Both the position numbers and the translations under genes were made by a program. This document shows, in pieces, positions 47,635 through 58,185 of a DNA stretch of 64,000 nt (positions are counted from its first letter, which is position 1; the number at the start of each line of letters is the position of its first letter). Origin of the DNA: Populus alba (taxonomy: Eukaryota; Streptophyta; Magnoliopsida; Malpighiales; Salicaceae). The stretch spans positions 8,156,985 to 8,220,984 of the forward strand of contig NC_133292.1 in the NCBI RefSeq assembly GCF_005239225.2, read 5' to 3'. The notes under the pieces are model-generated. The model searched no databases. It was not told the DNA's origin and saw nothing but the letters and a program-made list of their open reading frames with translations.

Positions 47635-48889
47635 CCATGCCTGACTTAAGTTTAGTTGGGTTTGGCACATCTAGATGCATGGATTTCATAGTCATGTTGA
47701 ATTGGGTATGATATCAAGTATGGTTGTCAAACTCAAGCAAACATCAAACAAAAAAAGAAAAATAATGCACTTCAGTTATTAGAAGAGAGAAAAAAAAAAC
47801 AAACATTCGATCACCAACGACAGTCAAACCATGATATATTTACACGCACTTCTCAATGTGAAAGCGAGCACAACCGTGTATCTTGTGATACGACAATTGA
47901 CCACTAGAAAGGGTTTCACACGTCTCTTTAATGATGTGGGCGTCCCCTACTCGTAGGGCGTGTGGAACATGCTTTAGTGGTTTTTTGATTAAAAAATACC
48001 ATGTTAAAATACTAAAATGCTCTCATGATCCTTTTAATCACACAAAATGCTCATGGAAAAATATCAAAATACCCTTGAAGGCAAATATTTTTTTTTTATC
48101 TTTTCTGAGAATAAAAACGTTATTTGTTTATACGTGAAAATTAAAAAAAATTGGATACCCATGGAAGAAAAGTAAAAAAAACATCTATCCACCCATAAAA
48201 AGAAGAAATGAAAGTAAAACAATTATTATAATACACAGTAAAATATCTTTTAATATACAATAATTTTCGCACACCGTATAGTTTTAGTTATAATTGTAAT
48301 CTCGAAAACTGCTCTACTGACTTTCACAGGTGACTCTTTCTGTCTTAAAAGTCTTAGATGAACACCCAGATAAGAAATTATCGCCGTTAAAAGATTAGGT
48401 GTGCTAATCACTTATCCTTGCGGGAAAACTTGTTGATTTTTGCTGGGCAACCCAATCCATGGATCCCCCTGGCTAGTTGCCACTGACATCATACGTGTTC
48501 GTTCGTTTTCTTCTTATCATGTTGCAACTTGTTCTTCATATTCTACTTCATGTATCTTTTCCCCTGCGCGGAATGGGTCGATGTCAAATAGCTTTCCCTG
48601 CTTTAGCATCTTTTAAGAATAATACAAAAAATTATATCACTTCAGTACTCTTTGCTGCTCCAGGATGCCACCACTAACATCACAGTCGAAATAGCTAATT
48701 TGAAATTTTGCCATCATATACATGAACTTGCAAACGAATAGGTTAATTTAACAGTTAAATGAACAAAAAGAAAGAGGTTGAGTGCTAGGTGAGAAAAATA
48801 AAAACATCAAAAAGCGTGACAACGTGAATTTCATGTGTTAGTTTTTTGGTTTTTGTCACTGAGTTTAATAAGTTATTGGCTAAATACCA

Positions 48890-49181
48890 TATCAAAGAAC
48901 CATTTTAACTCAATAGCTTAAGTTTTTAGGTGAGGTTCCAAGATATAATTTATTTTATTCTCTAACACATCTTCTCAGATGAAAGTTCCTTGGACTTGAA
49001 ACTTGCATAAGCTTACATTATCTTGTGCATGTTTTTTATTAAATAAATAGGAATGGTGAAATTCGAACTCGTGATCACTAAGTTATCAAAGTTCTGATAC
49101 CATGTCAAAAAACCATCTCAGCCTAATAATTTAAGTTTTTAGGTGGGTTCTAGATATAATGATTTATTTTATTCTCTAACA
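48890..49181 (-). mobile_element. TRIM-like miniature LTR retrotransposon
   Basis: Read on the minus strand: a 79-base terminal repeat TGTTAGAGAATAAAATAAAT...GACA (49181-49103), then TGGTATCAGAAC (49102-49091), one base from the tRNA-iMet primer-binding site. About 120 bases of interior follow, then a second terminal repeat (48967-48890) that begins with the same TGTTAGAGAATAAAATAAAT. The two repeats are about 80 percent alike. No coding capacity. Just beyond the second repeat a further TGGTAT appears, so this could be part of a former tandem. No clear target duplication. Confidence 0.75.
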
Positions 49182-49189
49182 GCTATTAC

Positions 49190-49320
49190 TTGAAATTATT
49201 ATGTTTTTAAAATATTTTTATGAGATATATTAAAAATAATTTTTTAAAAAATAATAAATATTATTTTAATATATACTTAAATATGAAAGATATTAAAAAA
49301 CAACGTGACAATACTATTAC
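49190..49320. mobile_element. AT-rich MITE copy
   Basis: GATATATTAAAAATAATTTT, then AATATTATTTTAATATATAC and TATTAAAAAACAACGTGACA. It abuts the TRIM. Confidence 0.5.
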
Positions 49321-49979
49321 ATATTACGTGGCAGTCTCATCAGCACACAACAGGACAATTAGCAATTAAAAATGAGGAGTCGTCACTTCCATCCCGATTT
49401 TTGTTGTTGATGTCTTCCTGATTATTACAAAACATTGGTAGAAGTCCCGGCCTAGCCACGCATGCATGCACCTCGTGCTATATACTGATTAGTTTATCGT
49501 TTCAGTCAGTCACCGTCGCTCTCCAAGACTAGCTAGTTAGGGCGGAGGCATGCTAAACACAAGGGGCATTGAATCATTCTTTTCCTAGTTTTTTCATCGA
49601 ATAGGAGTCATGGACTGAATTATTCAGTCCTTTGGATGCTTCCCGGTGCTTGCATCAGATCCATACTGTTTTCCGATTAGGCAGCTTTACCTGCAAGTGT
49701 ATAAAACATTAGGGCTGCTGAAAATAATGAACAATTAATTAAGCAGTGGCGGTATCGTGCCATTTATTTAGAGTCCGTTTGATTACGCGGTTGCAATTGC
49801 GTTTTAAGTAAACTGCAGATTTAAGCCGTTTGGTAAAGTGAAAAACAGAATTTACTGTTAATGGGCCCCATTGATTACAGCTTTTGCAATGCAGGGGGAG
49901 AAGAAGCAGCTCCGAGCTGCTTTTTACAGCACAGTAACCAGAGGCGCGCAACTTCTACTTCTTTTGCACTTTCATGTCT

Positions 49980-50001
49980 CCACTGTTCACATGAACAGTG
50001 G
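49980..50001. repeat. Perfect 22-bp palindrome
   Basis: CCACTGTTCACATGAACAGTGG. The ACTGTTCA word recurs in the larger hairpin at 50205-50242. Confidence 0.85.
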
Positions 50002-50204
50002 AGAAATGGAAGAAGAAGAAGGAGAATGAGGGGGTGGTGAAAATAGAGAAAGAGTAGCTAGCTTTGTCACCCAACTCCAGCATGCAGACACGGAGGAACA
50101 AAATAGAGGAATAACATGAGAGGAGAAGGAGCAAAATAGAGGAATAGCTAGAAAAGTGCTCGACTTTCATCTTCATTCCCTCCCGCTTTGCTTTTATCGA
50201 CATT

Positions 50205-50242
50205 ACACTGTTCAAGTGAATTTTAATTCACTTGAACAGTGT
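50205..50242. repeat. Perfect hairpin, 16-base arms
   Basis: ACACTGTTCAAGTGAA (50205-50220), loop TTTTAA, then the exact complement TTCACTTGAACAGTGT (50227-50242). The six-base loop is itself nearly self-complementary. Confidence 0.9.
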
Positions 50243-50500
50243 AGCAACACGCGTGTTGCTTTGTCCATATGGGTCGGACCGGGTCCGATTCAAACCTAAA
50301 TTCATTGACCCGGGTCTGTCCCAAACCTAAATGCATTGAACCGGGTGAATTAATTCATGGGTTACTGTTCTATTTATGTGAACCGTGTTCATTGAACCGC
50401 ATCCGACCCAAAAAAAATTTTAATTTTTTTTAAAATTGTGTTTTACTCGAAAAACTACTGTTTAATATTATTTAATAACACTATATAAATTGGAAGGAGA

Positions 50501-50745
50501 TTGCATGATGACGTAGCATATATAGAATTTGATTACAATTTCAATTTTGTTTCTGATGATATTTTACCTGATTTTGTTGCACGCTTAAAAAACCATGAAA
50601 ATTATAATCCTTATCAGATGAATTTCATACGTGATGAAATTATAGATAAGTTAATGGAACAATTAAAAATATTTGATATAAAATATGATTTATTTAATGA
50701 TGTAATAGTGGTAGTTAAATCTACAGTATTTAAATTAAAAACCAT

Positions 50746-50799
<54 letters not shown>

Positions 50800-50815
50800 T
50801 ATAACCTCAATTTGA
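50501..50815 (+). pseudogene. Possible C-terminal remnant of a Harbinger-type transposase
   Basis: The frame has an acidic/aromatic stretch (YIEFDYNFNFVSDDILPD) and NPYQMNFIRDEIIDKLMEQL, a layout like the R-D-x-I-A-x-x tail of plant ALP1/Harbinger proteins. The catalytic DDE part is absent. The frame then runs into a TA repeat, giving an Ile-Tyr tail that cannot be original. Resemblance is by eye only. Confidence 0.35.
50748..50795. repeat. (TA)n microsatellite
   Basis: About 24 TA units inside the Harbinger-like element. Confidence 0.9.
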
Positions 50816-51034
50816 AAAGTATTTTTTTAACCAAACACATTAAACTACTTTTTGTTCAATCTCAATTTTAACCACAGTTTTAACCAAACATATATTTTTT
50901 CAAATCAACCTCAACTAAAAGTACTTTTTATAAAACAACTTTTTTCAAATCACAACCACGACAGCTACCACAATACCAAACACACTCTTAGTAGGGCAGA
51001 CCCCCACGACCCAGGTGCATAAAATAGCTAAAAA

Positions 51035-51240
51035 ATTAATCATTTAATAAGTGATCAAGTGATAAAAATTTAAAATAAAAAAGTTTATTCTCCATGTAAT
51101 CTCATGTTCGGACCTTATAGATGCTAATATTAATGGCCACTCGAGACTTATCTAGTCCTTAACTTTAGAATTCGTGGAGATTAATTAAGGTATGTGCAAG
51201 CTGGTTTGGACAACCCAAAGTAATGAAAAAAAAAACTAAG
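51035..51240 (+). mobile_element. SINE-like element copy 2
   Basis: Contains AATCTCATGTTCGGACCTTA (B-box-like TGTTCGGACC), AATGGCCACTCGAGACTTAT, then GATTAATTAAGGTATGTGCA and GGACAACCCAAAGTAATG with an A tail. Collinear with 22315-22447 and 53215-53405. Lies just right of the Harbinger-like element. Confidence 0.55.
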
Positions 51241-53214
51241 AAATTAATTCTTAATTAAACAGGGATTTAAATCTTTCCCTAGAGATACCAGCCTGTCGCT
51301 ATCAGATTCTTACGGGTCCTGGCCAATTTTTATGTATATCTCTGCTGGTCCATTTGCTAAACAGTTGGGTTTCATTCGAGGGACACGGCCCAATAGGAAT
51401 GGGAATAGAGAGGAGTGGGCCAATAATAACAGGCCGCAGTGAGAGCTATGTGGCCACAGTCGCAAAGTCCATTGTCAGTAAGGAGAACGACATGCCACTT
51501 GGATTTACTATTATATTGCTTTTTGAAGAGAACGACGGCCCTTGATTACACACTTCCGACCCCGAGAAATCAAAATCCATCCCCTGCTAACGATTTCCTT
51601 GGAAAAAAATACCGCTAAAGAGCAATCGTTAAAAGGAAAATCGAAAAAAAAAAAACAATAGGCTGTTCGTAATGAAATGATAAGGCAATCTTATCGAATA
51701 ATATTTTTATTTATGATATTTTTTTCTCCAAATAGGAGTACGTTAGAAGGATGCCTTTTCTTCTATTCTTCATTTCTCCCATCTTTGGATAATTCCCCTA
51801 AACTAAATCTAAAAAAAATTAAATAAAAAAATTAAATTTTTAATAAAAAACTTGTTGAAACCTAGTACCAAGCACCCTAAACTAGAGAGTTTTAGCCTCA
51901 TAATTTGATGGCATGAGCTGTCTTACTCAAGCCTAAAACTTTGTCGCAAAGTTTTCGGCTTTTGGATGGTAAGTTCCTCAACAATCATTTCCTCGTGTAG
52001 GCACCATGATCACAAAAGCTACAGAGAAAAGCCGTAGTAGCTCTCATTGTATGGGCAACATTCAATTTGGCATTAACATATACAATTTTACGGTACTCCC
52101 AGCTTCCCTTTTTTTTTTTTTTTTTATTAATATGAATGTTTGGATCAATTTATATACATCTCAACTAATTTTATTATTTTTAAAATTAATAACCATATAA
52201 ATCGTCAATAACCCTGAAATTTATACCAATAATTTCTAAAAAATAAGTTTAAAAATATAACAAGTTAAATTATATATTTTCTGATATTAAAAGTGGATGT
52301 ATTAATAGGCTTGCCACCGTATTGTTTTAAATGCTACTCATTCTTATTCAACTAACTTTTTCTTAAGTTTGGAATTTTTTTATATATATAAAAAAATAGA
52401 TATGTTCAAGTTTGAAGTGAATTGAAGTTAATTATAGCACGAATGTGGGGATACCATCATGTCAGGGACAAGATTTTTAACTGTCCAAAATAATGCTTTT
52501 ATTAGGAGATTCTTTTTTATCTAGGATTTAGATCATGCCGTCCAATCTCATCATTCATTTTGAATTTAATTATTTAGATATTAATTTTTTTGTCATTTTT
52601 AGCACATATAAAAATCAAAATAATATCTATTTGTTTTGAATCAAATCATCTAGATTTAACATAAAATAAACAAACACTAGAAGATCCCAGTTCATAATTT
52701 TGTTGATTTTTTTTTCACTGGAGAGAATTTGTCAAACCAAATGCTACAGAGAAAGCACACGAGGGATAGGAGCACAATCGGGCTGGTTCTTCTATTGATA
52801 CGTATCATGGTTATTTATAAAATTCAAACTTGCATAGGAGGTTCAACAGGTTATACAGGAATTTAATATCTACACTGGTTTAGATTTAACAAAAAATAAA
52901 AAAGAGAATTGATCTAAAAGATCTGGTTAAAATCTAAATTGACTCGTGATTCAAGTTTATAAGGTAAAACCTGATAAAATAATTATTGATTTTTAAAAAA
53001 TAAAATAATATTATTTTATTTTTTTAAGAAAAAATGAATTAACCTTTTTAATTTGTAATTCTAAATCTTGTCTTGGATAAATTTTTATATCAGCGGGCTT
53101 CTCCCTGCTTTGATAGCCTGGTTTGGTCCAAACCCATAATTAAGCAATGTAGGCAATGAACAAATTATCAAGAGAGGAAATTTCCTTGACAATTAAGATC
53201 ACTGATTAAAAAAT
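51241..53214. other. Intergenic AT-rich DNA
   Basis: No gene or bounded element was recognised. Short frames at 51354-51545 and 52006-52200 lack motifs. Confidence 0.45.
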
Positions 53215-53405
53215 CATCTAGCAATTGGTTTAATATAAAAGTTTGAAACCAAGAAATTTATTTTTTTATAATTTTAAATTCGAGTTATATAATTGCTAAT
53301 ATGATGACCACTAAAAATTTACATAATCATTAATTTCATAGTCCATAAAATTAATTAAGATACGTACAAGTTGAGTGAACACCAATTTTTAATAATAATA
53401 AAACA
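53215..53405 (+). mobile_element. SINE-like element copy 3
   Basis: A possible A box (TCTAGCAATTGGTTTAA, compare TRGCNNAGTGG) and B box (AAATTCGAGTT) are followed by ATGATGACCACTAAAAATTT, then ATTAATTAAGATACGTACAA and an A-rich end with AATAATAATAA. This is the fullest of the three copies. Confidence 0.55.
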
Positions 53406-53699
53406 AAATCACTAATTAACACAATGGTCAGCTGCTCTTACCCAACATTTTTGTATGGGGCAAGTGCCCATCTACCATTAATTCTCAATTGGATTTTTAA
53501 ATTATTTTTTTCTTCAATTAACCCCCCCGGTCAGTGTGTGTGTGTCTATATATATATATATATAGTGTATAAAGAAATATCATGACAGTTGCAGCTAACA
53601 TTTCGGCCTTTGGTATTTGTTTAGATAGCAAATGCGTTGCGGTGGAACGCGACCAAAAAAAACACATTGGGTGAAATGTTAAAGAATTACACACCATTT

Positions 53700-53860
53700 G
53701 GTGTCATGTTTGGATGCTTTCTATTATTTTTTTAAGTGTTTTTGAAATGATTCACACTAATGTATTATATTTCGATAATTTTGATATTATAATTTTAAAA
53801 TTATTAATTTGATATTTTTTATTAACAAATATTTTAGAAAAACACTTCCATTGGCATTAT
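53700..53860. mobile_element. Decayed AT-rich MITE copy
   Basis: Starts TGTCATGTTTGGATGC and has TTTTGATATTATAATTTTAA and TTTTTTATTAACAAATATTT. The weakest family member listed. Confidence 0.35.
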
Positions 53861-54149
53861 TAAAGACACCCTTGATCATGAATAAATAATCTGCGAGGGT
53901 GTGGTAGTGTACATCGCCCCTGATATATTTTTTATTAGAAAACAATGAGCAGAAAAATAATTATCTACACATGATAGAAAACATCATGCATTTCACATTA
54001 CACAAAAACACCATACATTTCATATTCCCGCGTGTTTTAATTAACCCCATAACATTTACAACATTTATGTTTATTATTATTTATTTTTTTGCAAGATCGG
54101 TCAAATATAAATATTCTACAGAATACTTGAATACGAAATATGCTTGGGT

Positions 54150-54345
54150 GGTGTTTGTATGGTGATAGTGGTAATTTTATTTTTTAAAAAATATCTTTTA
54201 CTTTAAAGTATATTAAAATAATATTTTTTTAAAAATTTATTTTTAATACTATCATATCAAAATTATTAAAAAAATATAAAAAATAATTAAAAAAATCAAA
54301 ATATTTTAGAAATATGAATTTTTGTCATGCTGCCCATGCCATGTT
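54150..54345. mobile_element. AT-rich MITE copy, reverse orientation
   Basis: GGTGGTGTTTGTATGGTGAT at the left, then AAAGTATATTAAAATAATAT and ACTATCATATCAAAATTATT. A second copy follows in the other direction. Confidence 0.5.
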
Positions 54346-54510
54346 GAATGACTTTTTTTCTCGTTAAAAATTATATTTTTTTATATTTTGGATTGTTATG
54401 ATACACTGAATTTAAAAATAATTTATAAAAATAAAAAAATATTATTTTAATGTATTTTAATATAAAAAACTATTTTAAAAAATAATCATAATTATGCTCC
54501 TAAACAGTGT
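54346..54510. mobile_element. AT-rich MITE copy, forward orientation
   Basis: GAATTTAAAAATAATTTATA, then ATTATTTTAATGTATTTTAA and AAAAAATAATCATAATTATG, ending CTCCTAAACAGTG. Together with 54150-54345 it forms a head-to-head pair. Confidence 0.5.
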
Positions 54511-55889
54511 TTTAGAGGCTAGATAGTTGACTATATTGTCAACTTTGGTTTGACTTGCGATACTTTGTTAAGAAATGCTAGCTAATTACTCCCGATAAAA
54601 TCCCAAGCATTCTTCATGCTCAAGCTACCTCGAATTTGTTATTCGTGATAGATGCACGCAGTTATATATGATTTCTGATTATATGGTTATTTTAGGTTAG
54701 TATTTAGAATAAAAATAAAAATATCGGTATAGAAGACAAAGATAGCCAAATACAATGAATTTGTTTATAAAACAATTTTGAAATACATATTTATATTTAC
54801 AAGACAGGAGTGCATCGAGATATGTTTATTTTTTATTTCAAGATAATAACAGAACATTATAATGTTATATTATTTCCCAACCCATCATCAATTTTATTAA
54901 TGCACGTAACCTATTCTTTAATCAATTGGGTCCCCATCTTATAAACAATCCCCCATTATATCACTCATATCCTAAAAATGACAGCAAGAGTTTGACAGAG
55001 AACATCAAGTTCTCTTAAAAAAAAGGGATACCTTGGATGGGAGCTATTGATGGATTCGAATGAAGGGATCTGATTGAAAATTCTCAATACATTGAGGACT
55101 CGATTGATAAAAGCACAGGTTAGATGCAACTCAGAAGTTGTCTGTGGGTCATGAACTAAAATGAGGTGACCCACAGATTTATCCCTTCTCTTAAATTTTA
55201 CAAATGTTTTTTCTTCTTCTCATTTTAACTTTTAGGATAGTTCCAAACCAACTAATTTCATATATCAAGGATGAATACCTAATTTTGATATCTAAATTCT
55301 GCTTTCAGGTTAAATATCAATAATATCATATTTATATTTGTTTTTTTTTTTTTGAAAAAAAACCATAAAATTGTTTCGGTCATAATTTTGAAAACCCGGT
55401 TCAACGGGTCGATCTAGACTGAAACTGGACCAGGTTGAAAAAAAATTAGAAAAAAAAAAACTCAGTGTGACCTGACAAAACTCGATTAAAAGTCCGAATG
55501 CAACCCAATAATTTTTGTTTTATTTTATTTTTAACTAAAATAACATCTTTTTAATTTTTTTTAAAGTTAATTAACCCAAATAATCAGGTCAAAATATAGT
55601 AAACTGATCAAAATTTAAAATTTATATTTTAGATTAGACCGATCACTAAATCAGGTATAAAAACTATGAAGCTCTTGCAAATATATCCTATCAAGGGCAC
55701 GCGTTGATTTCTTTTTCCTTTTCCTTTTGGTTTCAGGACAACCATCTCACACATGTGACTATTGGTTACACATTCCGAATAATAATAATAAAAAAATAAG
55801 ACTCAAGGTGGTTGCCATATGACGCCCTCTACTAAGGTTTTTTTTTTACCTCTCAAGATTCAAACAAAAAAAGCATGTTTTAATACTGT
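54511..55889. other. Intergenic DNA with a CCCGG-motif remnant
   Basis: Between about 55380 and 55680 phrases such as AACCCGGTTCAACGGGTCGA and GAAACTGGACCAGGTTG recall 29919-30220. Otherwise nothing recognised. Confidence 0.4.
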
Positions 55890-56130
55890 TTAATATGGTT
55901 TTATTAGTGTATTTTATTGCTATTTTTTTTAAATAAATTGAAATAATATATAATTTTTTAGTTTTTAAAATTTATTTTAAATATCAATATATTAAAACAA
56001 TCTGACTACATTAAAAAGTTATTCTAAAGTAAATAAAAAAACAAATTTTTTTTTAATTTTTTTCAAAACTACTTTTTAAAATATAAAAATAAACCCATTT
56101 TTTTTTATTACAATTACAGTACCCTGTCTC
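55890..56130. mobile_element. AT-rich MITE copy, reverse orientation
   Basis: TTTTAAAATTTATTTTAAAT, then ATCAATATATTAAAACAATC and TTATTACAATTACAGTACCC at the right end. Confidence 0.45.
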
Positions 56131-57837
56131 TTGTAACAAAGTACGATAACATTAGGGTCATTAAGAATTCCTCCAGCAACTCCAACTTGCAAAAATGCAC
56201 CATAAATTTAGTACAATTCAAACTCAAATCTAAGGAAAAAAAAAACATCAACATAATCGACACTTTTTTTTTCTTCTTTGCCTTTTTAGGGCACGATAAT
56301 CATTTAATTAACTTTATTCAGAAATGGACATTATTTGCATGCTTTCTTTTTGAGAGAGAGGCAGAGAAGAGTGATGGTACTAGTAAACAAGTAACTGTGT
56401 AAATTGAGGACGCAAAATCCTAAGGGCTAAAGGTGGGTCATTTATTAAAAAGGAGTGAAGTGGCAACAAAAAAGCTAGCTTTGTGTCAGTTTTGGCGTGC
56501 ATTACTGAGCAAAGGTAGTGGCGAGTCATGAGTGCCCTCTTCTTTAATGCCCCCTTCTCCAAAAACTGAATGGACTTCTCTTTGCTTTCTAAACGAGCAA
56601 AGAAAATCAAAGACAGGATTTTTATTTTAGGTTTGATGTAATAACCAAGCAATGTAGGATTGTTAGTACACTCATATGAGATAAAACATCTGTTTCTAGC
56701 TCATGTTTTCGTGTAAGAAGTTGTGGGATCTTGAATTTCTGTAACTAAGTGACACCTCATTTCTAGGCTATATTTCTGGGTGATTCCCTTAGTGTTTTGT
56801 CGTGGTTAATTTTTGTTGGCACATGAGACTCAAAGTTGCCATCTTTTGAGTGTCACTAATATTGCAATTTTCGGTGAGTGTTCTTTCAAGAGACTTCTAT
56901 CAATTTTGTTTGTGGATATGTTGTAGCTTTAAGTCTTGGCTCTAAAGGCTTGTTTCTTGCTTTTTTGATGATTTTTGTTGTTGAAATGGGGTTCTTTCGG
57001 CGGGTTTATCTACATTGGTTCTAGGAATATGGTGGTAATATTTATGGTTTTGTAGATTTGGATACTTGGGGTCAGTTTTGGATTTTGATGTGGCTTACAC
57101 GGAGAGTGGCTTTGGGTGTTTGTCATTTGGTTTCCAAGTTGGTTATATTCATACGTCAACATGTGGGGTTTTAGGGTTTTGCATTATAGCAATTCTATCC
57201 TGATCTTTGGTCGCAATTATTTAACTAGATATTTGTTATTTAATTAGATTTCTGTAACATATTATGGTAGATTCCTTTGATTTCAGTTTCACTTTTCTTG
57301 TTGGTAGCTGATGTTTGATAGTTCATTACTACAGCATTTTTGCGATGCATAAATCTCATTTATTCCCATGCTTTTGCCTTTTTCTGAAAAAAATTTGAAG
57401 ATAGATGCTTGTTGTCTGCGTTTTTGGTGGTTTCTTCAACTGATACCAAGATGCTGTTTTTCTTTTTTTGCAGGTTTTCAAAGTTCAACGGTAAAAATAT
57501 ACATATTCTTTATACTCGGAACTTGGAACTTAATGAAGCTGGATTGGTCTTGTTGATATGAATCTTTTAATAAAGAAGGGAGAAAACAAAGTAACAGAGT
57601 AATCAGACGGAAAGATAATAAATAGGGTGTGAGTGAGGTGGAGTCAGATTTATGCTTGTGGGTTGTCTCTAATTAGTGAATTTTTTAGTGTAGAGTGCCT
57701 GTTGGCCATGTCTCCTGGGCTGATTCATTGCCTCCGTACTCCGTGGGCTTTGCCGCCGATTTAGGCAACAGCCATTTCTTTGGCTTTCATTTTATTTATG
57801 ATATCCTTTTAGCTGAAAAACTACTCAATCCCATCTT

Positions 57838-57890
57838 CTTTACATCCCTCTAACTCACTCTCTCTCTCTCCGTCACACTTCCTGCCTTGG
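57838..57890 (+). promoter_or_regulatory. CT-rich leader or Y-patch upstream of the NPY-like gene
   Basis: CTCACTCTCTCTCTCTCCGTC lies about 330 bases before the ATG. Such pyrimidine patches are common around transcription starts of plant genes. A TATA box was not found. Whether a leader intron exists cannot be told. Confidence 0.35.
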
Positions 57891-58185
57891 TTTCTGTCAA
57901 GATTCGGTCATACCTTACTTGACATATATTGTTCACCGTCTCCTGAGATCCTTATTGACTCTCCCTTAGGCCTAGAAGCCTGTTACAATTGAGAAACTTG
58001 GTCCCCACACCTGGAGTATCTTTTCCAATTCAGGAATTTTTTTCTCGAGTTGGGTTATGTTAATGTTTCATTGGGAATGTGTGGCGGTGAGCGTATAGCA
58101 TAAGGTGTTTGATTTAGGAGTGATCAATTGAGTGCAGGGAAGGTTTGTTTCGAAACTACAGTATTTGGATCTTTACTCTGACAAG

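Larger units (their letters stand above)
49771..50987 (+). mobile_element. 1217-bp PIF/Harbinger-like deletion derivative
   Basis: Flanked by TTA at 49768-49770 and 50988-50990. The left end GAGTCCGTTTGATTACGCGG and, reversed, the right end GAGTGTGTTTGGTATTGTGG match at 16 of 24 positions when extended to 24 bases. A 3-bp TTA duplication with such ends is the mark of PIF/Harbinger elements. The interior holds two perfect hairpins, a GGGTCGGACCGGGTCC-type stretch and a short reading frame that may be the C-terminal remnant of a transposase. Its right end is shared with the 803-bp element at 15018-15820. Confidence 0.7.

Noticed and set aside
50730..50815. Ile-Tyr repeat tail as a transmembrane or structural peptide
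   Set aside because: It is translation of a TA microsatellite and cannot be informative.
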